Assembly: GCA_013821025.1 (NCBI GenBank)
Contig: JACDHN010000101.1
Location: 1 to 8,201, forward strand
Direction of reading: 5' to 3'
DNA length: 8,201 nucleotides
From: Acidimicrobiia bacterium
GTDB lineage: Bacteria; Actinomycetota; Acidimicrobiia; Acidimicrobiales; Ilumatobacteraceae
Positions 1 through 6,878 of the stretch are shown here, one piece after another (positions within the stretch are counted from its first letter, which is position 1; each line of letters opens with the position of its first letter). The notes under the pieces were generated by a model that saw nothing but the letters and a program-made list of their open reading frames with translations, was not told where the DNA came from and did not search any database. The position numbers were made by a program, and so were the translations under genes.

Positions 1-1
1 G

Positions 2-58
2 ACTCATCGGAATGAGAATAGTGGCACGATAGTGGCACGCGAGACCTTCGCCGCCTAA
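2..58 (+). CDS. Possible C-terminal end of an unidentified gene entering from the left
   Basis: The frame beginning at base 2 is open to a TAA at 56-58 and would end in ...ARETFAA. The other two plus-strand frames stop within the first 35 bases or so. The codons include ATA, AAT, AGT and ACT, which are rare in the rest of this high-GC window. Only 18 residues are visible and I do not recognise a family. The frame would end 37 bases from the 3' end of the tRNA gene, facing it. Integrase genes beside a tRNA attachment site often have that geometry, but nothing here proves it. It may simply be non-coding. Confidence 0.15.
   Translation, partial: THRNENSGTIVARETFAA
18..39. repeat. Perfect 11-bp direct tandem repeat, two copies
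   Basis: ATAGTGGCACG occurs at 18-28 and again immediately at 29-39 with no mismatch. The repeat lies beyond the 3' end of the tRNA-Gly gene, in a stretch with lower GC than the rest of the window. Two short adjacent copies could be a protein binding site, such as an arm-type site of a recombinase, or could be chance. No third copy is visible nearby. Confidence 0.6.
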
Positions 59-95
59 GCCCCGCGGCTATCATGGCCTCTAAGCTGCACTTTCA

Positions 96-170
96 TGGAG
101 CGGGTGACGGGAATCGAACCCGCACCACCAGCTTGGAAGGCTGGGGCTCTAGCCGTTGAGCTACACCCGC
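96..170 (-). tRNA. tRNA-Gly, anticodon UCC, with encoded CCA
   Basis: Read on the minus strand the full cloverleaf is present. The 7-bp acceptor stem is GCGGGTG (170-164) paired with CACCCGC (106-100). The D arm is GCTC/GAGC. The anticodon stem CCAGC/GCTGG encloses the loop CTTCCAA, giving anticodon UCC, which reads GGA and possibly GGG glycine codons. The T arm has a TTCGATT loop. The body is 72 nt with discriminator U73, as usual for bacterial tRNA-Gly, and positions 98-96 supply a genomically encoded CCA. The gene lies 39 bases downstream of the DUF4234-type gene on the same strand, so it could be read from its own weak promoter or by read-through. No T-rich terminator hairpin is visible beyond its 3' end. 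Confidence 0.97.
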
Positions 171-181
171 GTGTCAGTCGA

Positions 182-187
182 ACGATA
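182..187 (-). promoter_or_regulatory. Candidate -10 box of tRNA-Gly
   Basis: The minus strand reads TATCGT, which fits TANNNT, 11 bases before the mature tRNA 5' end. A start about 7 bases downstream would leave a short 5' leader. No TTGACA-like -35 box is visible at 16-18 bp spacing, so the call rests on one weak hexamer. Confidence 0.3.
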
Positions 188-209
188 GCGACGGGCCGAC
201 GGCACCGAG

Positions 210-746
210 TCAGGCCTTGCGAGAACCCTTGCTTGCCCAGAACTCGTTCAGGGCGCGCTGGACCTTGACGTACCAGATGATGTTGCCGATGAGAGGGAGC
301 AGGAACCACAGTCCGAGGGTTGTCGAGACCGGGCTCTGTCGGTTGTCGCGCTGGTACATCTTCTCGATCTCGTTCGGGATCGTGAACATCAGCACGATGG
401 CGAAGACGAGGTACAGCACGACGCCGAGGACGCCCCCGAGACCATCGCCGTTGTACCGCTTGAGGTCCTCTTTCGTTCGGTATGTCCAGATCGCCGCCCA
501 CACGCCCACCGTGATGATCGATAGGAAGATCGTCATGCCCGTCTGGTACCGCAACCCGGTGATGTCCTCGGGCGGCTGGCCGACAGGGACGAAGTAGCCC
601 GCGGCGCCCTGAGCGACCGGCGGCTGGCCCGGCGCTTGGGACCCGCCAGCGGGGCGATCCTGCCCTTGTGAGCCCGGTGGCGCCGGCCATCCGGAGGGGC
701 CGCCCGGAGGGGGCGGCGGCGGCGAGTTCGGTGGTACCTGGCTCAT
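210..746 (-). CDS. DUF4234-type membrane protein with proline-rich N-terminus
   Basis: The protein has 178 residues and its function is not known. Residues 1-60 are a low-complexity Pro/Gly/Gln segment that includes a run of six prolines at 9-14. It is probably a disordered cytoplasmic arm. The rest holds three hydrophobic helices at about 70-88, 104-123 and 141-160, separated by charged loops (YRTKEDLKRYNGDGLGG near 89-105; PNEIEKMYQRD near 124-134). This layout and the LGGVLG, PNEI and WYVKVQRALNEFW motifs resemble the DUF4234 membrane family, recognised from memory rather than by a search. I chose the ATG at 746 because MSQVPP begins the Pro-rich arm and a TAGGGT box lies exactly 7 bases upstream. 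An in-frame GTG at 788 would add 14 unremarkable residues and remove that promoter logic. The stop is 39 bases before the tRNA gene. Confidence 0.85.
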   Translation of the reverse strand: MSQVPPNSPPPPPPGGPSGWPAPPGSQGQDRPAGGSQAPGQPPVAQGAAGYFVPVGQPPEDITGLRYQTGMTIFLSIITVGVWAAIWTYRTKEDLKRYNGDGLGGVLGVVLYLVFAIVLMFTIPNEIEKMYQRDNRQSPVSTTLGLWFLLPLIGNIIWYVKVQRALNEFWASKGSRKA

Positions 747-753
747 GCCGTTC

Positions 754-759
754 ACCCTA
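754..759 (-). promoter_or_regulatory. Candidate -10 box, leaderless start of the DUF4234-type gene
   Basis: The minus strand reads TAGGGT, then seven bases (GAACGGC), then ATG. A TANNNT box with about 7 bases to the start codon is the usual arrangement for leaderless mRNAs in actinobacteria. No Shine-Dalgarno sequence precedes the ATG, which agrees with this. No clear -35 box is seen. Confidence 0.5.
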
Positions 760-839
760 ATGACCGCCCGAGTGCCGACGCCCCACACCGGCGCTGGGCC
801 TCGATGGCAGGCTTACCGATGGTGTGTTCGGCGGCGCCG

Positions 840-1115
840 TCAGCGACGCGCTGCCCGTCGGGCCACCTTGGCGATGCGTTTGGCGGCACGCCCGATCGGT
901 TCCAGGTTGCGGTGATCGAGGTCGCCGATCTCAGCACCGTTGTCGAACAACACTCGGTAGCGCTGCCACTGGAACCCGTTGGCCAACAGCACCCTTCCCT
1001 CGCAACCGGTCGGCGCACCGTGCACATCGATCGTCGTCCGCACGCGGTCGCCGATGCGCAGGTCGATCTGGCCGTCGTGCGGGGTAGCCAACGAATGTGG
1101 CTTCCAGTACTCCAT
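840..1115 (-). CDS. Small basic protein of unknown function (91 aa)
   Basis: The ATG at 1115 opens a 91-residue frame ending at TGA 842-840. Its codons are mostly G/C at the third position, as in the neighbouring genes. I cannot assign it to a named family. Residues about 20-74 (GDRVRTTIDVHG...EGRVLLANGFQW...YRVLFDNGAEIGDLDHRNLEPI) look like a small beta-barrel, SH3- or KOW-like fold with alternating hydrophobic strands, a conserved-looking GF-W-RY core and a final LDxxNLE strand. The C-terminus is a cationic helix (GRAAKRIAKVARRAARR) that could bind nucleic acid or an acidic surface. There is no signal peptide or membrane segment. The gene diverges from tig, with 120 bases between the starts. 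Competing frames over the same bases on both strands give Arg/Ser/Pro-rich, unstructured-looking products. Confidence 0.72.
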   Translation of the reverse strand: MEYWKPHSLATPHDGQIDLRIGDRVRTTIDVHGAPTGCEGRVLLANGFQWQRYRVLFDNGAEIGDLDHRNLEPIGRAAKRIAKVARRAARR

Positions 1116-1118
1116 CGC

Positions 1119-1131
1119 CGCCAGTCTGGCG
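1119..1131. repeat. Palindrome CGCCAGTCTGGCG in the tig divergent promoter region
   Basis: Perfect 6-bp arms, CGCCAG and CTGGCG, flank a single central T. It ends four bases before the ATG of the 91-residue gene and overlaps that gene's only candidate -10 (CAGACT, minus strand 1128-1123, seven bases from the ATG). The position suits an operator. As RNA it would give only a 5-bp stem with a three-base loop. Regulator unknown. Confidence 0.4.
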
Positions 1132-1220
1132 CGCGGGGCGAGTGCAACGAAAGCTCGTGGGTTTGCTCGGCGGCCACCGTCTCCTGCCCAACGCTCCTCA
1201 GCTTCCCTCGGGACGACCGG

Positions 1221-1226
1221 TAGCCT
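1221..1226 (+). promoter_or_regulatory. Candidate -10 box of the tig-clpP-clpX-folC set
   Basis: TAGCCT lies nine bases before the GTG start of tig. Transcription starting 6-9 bases downstream would give an mRNA with almost no leader. No Shine-Dalgarno sequence is present before this GTG. No obvious -35 hexamer is seen at 16-18 bp spacing. Confidence 0.42.
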
Positions 1227-1235
1227 CGGTGACCT

Positions 1236-2693
1236 GTGAAGAGTTCGGTCGAGTCCCTCGAGGGAAACAAGGTCAAGGTCTACGTCGAGGTCGAGGAATC
1301 AGAGTTCGACAAGGACATCGACCGGGCGTTCAAAGCCATCGCCCGCGAGATCAAGCTGCCCGGTTTCCGCAACGGCAAGGCCCCTCGGCGGGTGCTCGAG
1401 GCGCGCATCGGCGTCGGTCCCGCTCGCGAGCAGGCCCTGCGCGACTCCGTACCGCTGTACCTGGCCAGGGCCGTGCGCGAGCACCACGTGGATCTGGTGG
1501 CCGCCCCCGAGATCGAGATCACGGACGGCGCCGAGGAGGGTGGCGTCGAGTTCGACGCCACGTGCGAGGTGCGCCCCGAGATCACGGTGCCCGGCTATGG
1601 CGGGCTGCGTGTCGAGCTGCCGTCCCCGACGGCCACCGACGCGGACATCGAGGAAGCCATGGATGCCGAGCGGCGCCGTCACGGTTCGCTCGGCGACGTC
1701 GACCGCCCGATCGAGACCGGTGACTTCGTCACGCTCGATCTGTCGGCGACTCGCGACGGTGAGCCGCTGGCCGGGTTGAACACCGAGGACTGGTCGTACG
1801 AGGTCGGCCAGGGTTGGGTCGCCGACGAGCTCGATGAGCATCTGGTCGGGACCAGCGCCGGCGACGAGCTCGCCTTCAGCGCTGTGCCCAACGGGACCGA
1901 TGAGGCGGCCGACCTTGCGGTCTCGGTGAAGGCCGTGCAGGAGCTCGTGCTGCCGGAAGTCGACGACGACTGGGTTGGCGAAAACCTTGGCGAGCACGAG
2001 ACCGTCGACGAATGGCGGGCAGCGCTGATCGACCAGCTTGCCGAGCAGAAGTTGGCTCAGGCCCGCCAGCAGTATGTCGGCGAGGTCACCAACGCGCTCG
2101 CCCTGCTCGTCGACATCGATACCCCTGCGGCGATGGTGCAGAACGAGTTCCAGGCCCGGCTGAAGAACACGCTCGAGCAGTTCCAGGCTCGCGGCGTCGA
2201 CATCCAGCAGTTCCTGTCGGCCACCGGTCAGGATCCCGAGACGTTCACCGCCGCCATCCGCGACCAGTCCGAGCACGCCGTGAAGCTCGACCTCGCGCTT
2301 CGGGCCGTCGCAACGGCCGAGCAGATCGAGGTGAGTGACGAGGAGCTCGACGCCGAGTTCGCCCAGATCGGCGTGCGCTTCGGCGAGAAGCCGGCGCGGG
2401 TGCGCAAGGCCTACATCGACAACAACGGCGTCGAGGATCTCGTGATGCAGATGCGCAAGTCGAAGGCGCTCGATTGGCTCGTTCACCACGCCGAGGCCGT
2501 GGACACCGAGGGCAACCCGATCGACATCGACCTGCTGCTCGACCACGACCATCACGACGATCACGACGAAGCATCCGAACCAGTGTCGGAAGCATCCGCA
2601 GCACCCCCATCATCAACCGATCAGGCATCATCAACCGATCAGGCATCATCAACCGATCAGGCATCAGAAACCGATCAGGAGGACGGCAAGTGA
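1236..2693 (+). CDS. tig: Trigger factor, ribosome-bound chaperone and peptidyl-prolyl isomerase
   Basis: Trigger factor docks near the ribosomal exit tunnel and shields nascent chains; its FKBP-like domain can isomerise proline bonds. The 485-residue protein shows the three-domain order of the family. The N-terminal ribosome-binding domain (about 1-120) contains the signature loop GFRNGKAP at 43-50. An FKBP-like domain follows (about 155-240, from TGDFVTLDLSATRDG). The C-terminal helical chaperone arms run to about 420. Residues 432-485 are an added tail: an Asp/His-rich stretch (DHDHHDDHDE, 436-445), then four hexapeptides of the type ASSTDQ. The GTG start at 1236 places the first strand correctly and has a TANNNT box but no Shine-Dalgarno sequence. 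The stop overlaps the clpP start by four bases, indicating translational coupling. The family call is secure; the function of the tail is unknown. Confidence 0.96.
   Translation: MKSSVESLEGNKVKVYVEVEESEFDKDIDRAFKAIAREIKLPGFRNGKAPRRVLEARIGVGPAREQALRDSVPLYLARAVREHHVDLVAAPEIEITDGAEEGGVEFDATCEVRPEITVPGYGGLRVELPSPTATDADIEEAMDAERRRHGSLGDVDRPIETGDFVTLDLSATRDGEPLAGLNTEDWSYEVGQGWVADELDEHLVGTSAGDELAFSAVPNGTDEAADLAVSVKAVQELVLPEVDDDWVGENLGEHETVDEWRAALIDQLAEQKLAQARQQYVGEVTNALALLVDIDTPAAMVQNEFQARLKNTLEQFQARGVDIQQFLSATGQDPETFTAAIRDQSEHAVKLDLALRAVATAEQIEVSDEELDAEFAQIGVRFGEKPARVRKAYIDNNGVEDLVMQMRKSKALDWLVHHAEAVDTEGNPIDIDLLLDHDHHDDHDEASEPVSEASAAPPSSTDQASSTDQASSTDQASETDQEDGK
2541..2570 (+). other. tig: Asp/His-rich segment of the trigger factor tail
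   Basis: Ten codons encode DHDHHDDHDE (residues 436-445): four histidines and five aspartates followed by one glutamate. Such clusters bind Ni, Zn or Cu in some proteins; SlyD, an unrelated FKBP-type prolyl isomerase, has a His-rich metal-binding tail. Metal binding here is inference. The segment is only an extension after the chaperone domain, so it may also be a charged disordered tail. Confidence 0.6.
2608..2679 (+). repeat. Four 18-bp tandem repeats at the end of tig
   Basis: The unit CATCATCAACCGATCAGG occurs perfectly at 2608-2625, 2626-2643 and 2644-2661. A fourth copy at 2662-2679 has two changes (TC to GA at 2667-2668). Each unit is six codons, so copy-number changes keep the tig frame; the protein reads (A/P)SSTDQ three times, then ASETDQ. 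The serine codons are TCA, rare elsewhere in the window, and local GC is lower. The last two bases of the fourth unit belong to the AGGAGG ribosome binding site of clpP. Confidence 0.95.
2677..2682 (+). promoter_or_regulatory. Strong ribosome binding site of clpP
   Basis: AGGAGG is a perfect anti-16S match, seven bases before the GTG at 2690. It fixes the clpP start inside the tig stop overlap and rules out longer in-frame starts reaching back into tig. It straddles the end of the last 18-bp repeat unit. Confidence 0.9.
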
Positions 2694-3322
2694 ACCTCGA
2701 CGCCATCAACTACCTCGTGCCGAACGTCGTCGAGCAGACGAGCCGTGGAGAACGGGCCTATGACCTCTACAGCCGTCTGCTCAAGGAGAACATCATCTTC
2801 TTGCAGACGCCGATCGACGATCAGATCGCCAGCCTCATCTCGGCGCAGCTCATCCACCTGGAGAGCGAGAACCCTGACAAGGACATCAACATCTACATCA
2901 ACAGCCCGGGTGGTGACATCACGGCGCTGTTCGCCATCTACGACACGATGCAGTTCATCCGCAACGACATCGCCACGATCTGCATCGGGCAGGCTGCGTC
3001 GGCCGCTGCCGTGCTGTTGGCCGCCGGCGCCAAGGGCAAGCGTCTCGCGCTTCCGCACAGCAGGATCCTGCTGCACCAGCCGTACGGGCAAGTCAGCTAC
3101 GGACAGGTCACCGACCTCGAGCTGGCGGCCAAGGAGATCCTGCGGATGCGGGACCTGCTCGAGGAGATCCTCGCCGAGCACACCGGCCAGCCGCTGGAGC
3201 GCATCCACAACGACACCGACCGCGACTTCGTGCTGGAAGCAAACGAGGCGCTCGAATATGGCATCATCGATGACGTGATCTCCTCCCGGGAGAGCGCCGA
3301 CCAGTCCGGGGCAATCCGCTGA
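2690..3322 (+). CDS. clpP: ATP-dependent Clp protease proteolytic subunit, ClpP2 type
   Basis: This serine peptidase forms the barrel of the Clp protease and degrades chains fed to it by ClpX or ClpC. The protein has 210 residues, typical for the family. The catalytic triad is visible as S104 in GQAASAAA, H129 in LLHQP and D179 in TDRD. The strand motif YINSPGG is at 69-75. The extended N-terminus (YLVPNVVEQTSRGERAYDLYSRLL) and GQAASAAAVLLAAG match actinobacterial ClpP2 better than ClpP1, which usually reads GMAASMGEFLL. The GTG start at 2690 overlaps the tig TGA (GTGA) and follows a perfect AGGAGG. No second clpP lies between this gene and clpX, although many actinobacteria have a clpP1-clpP2 pair and need both products for activity. 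Whether this subunit works alone or with a partner encoded elsewhere cannot be read here. Confidence 0.97.
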   Translation: MNLDAINYLVPNVVEQTSRGERAYDLYSRLLKENIIFLQTPIDDQIASLISAQLIHLESENPDKDINIYINSPGGDITALFAIYDTMQFIRNDIATICIGQAASAAAVLLAAGAKGKRLALPHSRILLHQPYGQVSYGQVTDLELAAKEILRMRDLLEEILAEHTGQPLERIHNDTDRDFVLEANEALEYGIIDDVISSRESADQSGAIR

Positions 3323-3363
3323 TCGACCCGCACGACGTACCGATACCGCACGCAGAGACCTAG

Positions 3364-3368
3364 AGGGG
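3364..3368 (+). promoter_or_regulatory. Ribosome binding site of clpX
   Basis: AGGGG within TAGAGGGGAG lies six bases before the GTG at 3375 and supports that start. The 52-base gap between clpP and clpX contains no clear promoter and no terminator hairpin, so clpX is probably expressed from the clpP transcript. Confidence 0.75.
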
Positions 3369-3374
3369 AGTGCC

Positions 3375-4658
<1,284 letters not shown>

Positions 4659-4661
4659 CGC

Positions 4662-5951
4662 GTGAACTACGCCAAGGCGCTGGCGTACCTCGACCAGCAC
4701 GTCAGCTACGACACGACGGGACGGATCGAATCCCCCTCGCTCGACAACATCCAGCGGATGATGACGACCATGGGCGAGCCGCAGTTGGCGGCACCGGCAA
4801 TCCATGTCACGGGTACGAACGGCAAGGGATCGACGGTGCAGATGATCACGCGGCTGCTGATGGCCCACGGACTCACCGTTGGGACGTACACGAGCCCGCA
4901 CCTCCATCGAGTCAACGAGCGCATCGCCAGGAGCGGTGAGCCGATCGACGACGAATCGTTCGCCGAGCAAATCGCAGCGATCGCAGAGCTCGAGGGGCTA
5001 ACAGGTGTGCGGCCCAGCTACTTCGAAGCGTGCACGGCGGCGGCGTTCCGTTGGTTCGCCGACGTCGCCGTCGATGTGGTGGTGGCCGAGGTGGGGCTGC
5101 TCGGACGCTGGGACGCCACCAACGTGCTCGACGCACAGGTAGCCGTCGTCACGAACATCGGCATGGACCACAATGAGTTCGCCGGCCCGACGCTTGCCGA
5201 CATCGCCAGGGAGAAGGCGGGCATCATCAAGCCGGGCTCGGCTGCCGTCATCGGCGAGACATCCGAAAGTCTCGTCGACATCTTGGCCGAGCCGGCGGCA
5301 AGCACCCGGCTGTGCCGCGACATCGACTTCGCGGTGGAAGGCAACGAGCTGGCGATCGGTGGCCGGCTCGTCGACCTGCGAACGCCCACCTCGATCTATC
5401 CCGACATGTTCCTTCCGTTGCACGGGGCGCATCAGGGCGACAACGCAGCCGCCGCGCTGACTGCGGTCGAGACGTTCTTCGCCGCGCCACTTGCCGCAGA
5501 CTTGGTGGCCGAGGGCTTCGCCGCCGTGGAGATGCCCGGCCGGTTCGAGGTGGTTGGCCATCAGCCGCTCGTGATCGTGGACGGCGCTCACAACCCTGCC
5601 GGCGGCGACACGTGCGCCCAGGTGTTCTTCGACGACTTCGCGCCGGAGGGTCGCCGGATCTTGGTGGTCGGGACGTTGCGTGATCCCGCTGAAATGCTGG
5701 CGGCGCTGCGTGCCGAAGAGTTCGACGCTGTGATCGCCGCTACCGCCCCGTCCCCGCGTGGCGTCGATGCTCGTGCAGTGGGGGCGGCGGCCGTGGCTGT
5801 CGGGGCCGAGGAGGTGCTGGTGGTCGACACCATCAGCGATGCCTGCCGGATGGCGCTTGATGAGGCCGACGCCTCCGACGCCGTGCTGGTGGCCGGCTCG
5901 CTCTACGTCGCCGGCGAAGCCAGGGTTGCGCTCGCCAAGCTGCTGCCCTAG
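4662..5951 (+). CDS. folC: Folylpolyglutamate synthase / dihydrofolate synthase
   Basis: FolC is a cytoplasmic ATP-dependent Mur-ligase-like enzyme. It adds glutamate to dihydropteroate and/or lengthens the glutamate tail of folates. The 429-residue protein has the P-loop GTNGKGST (51-58), TSPHL (77-81), EVGLLGRWDATNV (143-155), TNIGMDH (164-170), REKAGIIKPG (183-192, with K185 at the usual carbamylated position), HQGDNAAAAL (257-266), PGRFEV (292-297), DGAHNPAG (307-314) and a C-terminal AGSLYVAGEAR (411-421). The usual EVGLGGRxDATN reads GLLGR here, a change beside the active site. Whether it has both activities cannot be told from sequence. The GTG start is three bases after the clpX stop with no Shine-Dalgarno sequence, so translation is probably coupled to clpX. 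Linkage of a folate gene to clpX looks like shared transcription rather than shared function. Confidence 0.95.
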   Translation: MNYAKALAYLDQHVSYDTTGRIESPSLDNIQRMMTTMGEPQLAAPAIHVTGTNGKGSTVQMITRLLMAHGLTVGTYTSPHLHRVNERIARSGEPIDDESFAEQIAAIAELEGLTGVRPSYFEACTAAAFRWFADVAVDVVVAEVGLLGRWDATNVLDAQVAVVTNIGMDHNEFAGPTLADIAREKAGIIKPGSAAVIGETSESLVDILAEPAASTRLCRDIDFAVEGNELAIGGRLVDLRTPTSIYPDMFLPLHGAHQGDNAAAALTAVETFFAAPLAADLVAEGFAAVEMPGRFEVVGHQPLVIVDGAHNPAGGDTCAQVFFDDFAPEGRRILVVGTLRDPAEMLAALRAEEFDAVIAATAPSPRGVDARAVGAAAVAVGAEEVLVVDTISDACRMALDEADASDAVLVAGSLYVAGEARVALAKLLP

Positions 5952-5973
5952 GCGTACTCGCGGCTGGGAAGAC

Positions 5974-5996
5974 GTCTCTGGATACGCTCCCGAGAC
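5974..5996. repeat. Imperfect inverted repeat just before the MBL-fold gene
   Basis: Left arm GTCTCTGGA (5974-5982) and right arm TCCCGAGAC (5988-5996) pair at eight of nine positions around the five bases TACGC. The element abuts the ATG at 5997 and encloses the candidate -10. No T-run follows, so it is not a typical intrinsic terminator for folC. It could be an operator, an RNA hairpin at the start codon, or chance. Confidence 0.45.
5983..5988 (+). promoter_or_regulatory. Candidate -10 box of the MBL-fold gene
   Basis: TACGCT, which fits TANNNT, lies eight bases before the ATG at 5997. This spacing would give a leaderless or nearly leaderless mRNA. There is no Shine-Dalgarno sequence before the ATG. 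The -35 region is not recognisable. It implies the gene can be expressed independently of folC, 45 bases upstream. Confidence 0.42.
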
Positions 5997-6854
5997 ATGG
6001 GCGACGATCTCCCGATCTGTCGGACGTGCGGCGTGCAGTACGGCGCTCGACGGGACGACTGCCCCATCTGCGAGGACGAGCGTCAGTACGTCGGTTGGGA
6101 CGGCCAGGAGTGGATCACCCTTGCCGAGCTGCGCGCCGCCGGGCACAGGGGGCGGATCGAGTACGAAGGTCCTGGCATCTTCGGCATCGGTGCCGATCCG
6201 CCGACGGGGATCGGGCAGCGGGCGCTGCTGGTCCGCTCGCCCTCCGGCAACGTGCTGTGGGACATGGTCACCTACCTCGACGGCGACCTCGTCGAGCGAG
6301 TCGAGGAGCTCGGCGGGGTGTCCGCGATCGCGATCAGCCACCCGCATTTCTACGGCTCGATGATCGAATGGGCGCACGCCTTCGACGCGCCCGTCTACAT
6401 CCACGTCGCGGACCGCCAATGGGTCGCCCGTCCCGATGACTCGGTCGTGTTCTGGGAGGGTGACACGAAGGAGATCGGCGACGGCCTGACGCTCATCAAC
6501 GCCGGCGTGCACTTCGCCGGCGGCCAGGTGCTGCACTGGCAGGACGGTGAGGAGGACGGGCCCGATGGTCGCCAACACGGCGCGCTGTTGTCCGGCGACA
6601 TCTTCACGGTCGTCCAAGACCGGCGGTACGTCAGCTTCATGTACAGCTATCCCAACCACATCCCGGAACGGCCCCGCGTGATCCGGCGGGCTCTCCAGCT
6701 GATCGAACCGTTCGCCTTCGAGCGCGTGTACGGCGCGTGGTGGAAACGAGTGGTGTACGCCGATGGGGTCGCAGCCGTGCGTCGTTCCGCTGACCGCTAT
6801 TTGCAATTCGCGCTTGACGACGACGGGCTCGAAGGGGCCGTCGGCTCGTCGTAA
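5997..6854 (+). CDS. MBL-fold hydrolase-like protein with N-terminal zinc ribbon
   Basis: The 285-residue protein resembles a group of MBL-fold proteins from actinobacteria and other bacteria; substrate unknown. A C4 zinc ribbon (C8, C11, C22, C25, in CRTC and CPIC) comes first. It is followed by DERQYVGWDGQEW and, from about residue 60, a beta-lactamase-like fold. The metal site is degenerate: the classical HxHxDH appears as HPHFYG (115-120), keeping both first histidines but lacking the following Asp and His. H172 in GVHFAGG and D201 in LSGDIF match the third histidine and bridging aspartate. The late histidine region appears as GAWWKRV (246-252). It may therefore bind one metal, or have a different chemistry. 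It has no signal peptide, so is cytoplasmic. The ATG follows a TANNNT box by eight bases. Assignment to the fold is confident; catalysis is not shown. Confidence 0.85.
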   Translation: MGDDLPICRTCGVQYGARRDDCPICEDERQYVGWDGQEWITLAELRAAGHRGRIEYEGPGIFGIGADPPTGIGQRALLVRSPSGNVLWDMVTYLDGDLVERVEELGGVSAIAISHPHFYGSMIEWAHAFDAPVYIHVADRQWVARPDDSVVFWEGDTKEIGDGLTLINAGVHFAGGQVLHWQDGEEDGPDGRQHGALLSGDIFTVVQDRRYVSFMYSYPNHIPERPRVIRRALQLIEPFAFERVYGAWWKRVVYADGVAAVRRSADRYLQFALDDDGLEGAVGSS

Positions 6855-6878
6855 CCGTCCGATCCTTCCTGGTCCTGG

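Noticed and set aside
3..16. Inverted repeat CTCAT/ATGAG at the left edge
   Set aside because: Five-bp arms with a four-base gap are expected by chance and match no known element.
55..690. 211-codon minus-strand frame running through the tRNA gene
   Set aside because: It crosses the complete tRNA and overlaps the DUF4234-type gene in another frame, and its product is Arg/Pro/Gly-rich.
752..1276. Longer minus-strand frame (174 codons) and a plus-strand frame (804-1223) over the 91-residue gene
   Set aside because: Their products are Arg/Ser/Pro-rich without a folded-domain pattern. The 840-1115 minus frame has ordered hydrophobic strands and codon bias like the neighbours.
1299..2564. 421-codon open frame on the minus strand opposite tig
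   Set aside because: It is antisense to a complete trigger factor. Its Val/Leu/Asp/Gly/His-rich product has no domain.
2608..2679. CRISPR-like or mobile-element reading of the repeated 18-bp units
   Set aside because: The units are directly adjacent without spacers and are translated in frame in tig, so they are a coding tandem repeat.
2474..2690. Upstream in-frame extension of ClpP into tig
   Set aside because: It would add about 72 Arg/Ser-rich residues translated from the tig tail in another frame. The perfect AGGAGG before GTG 2690 and the usual ClpP length fix the shorter start.
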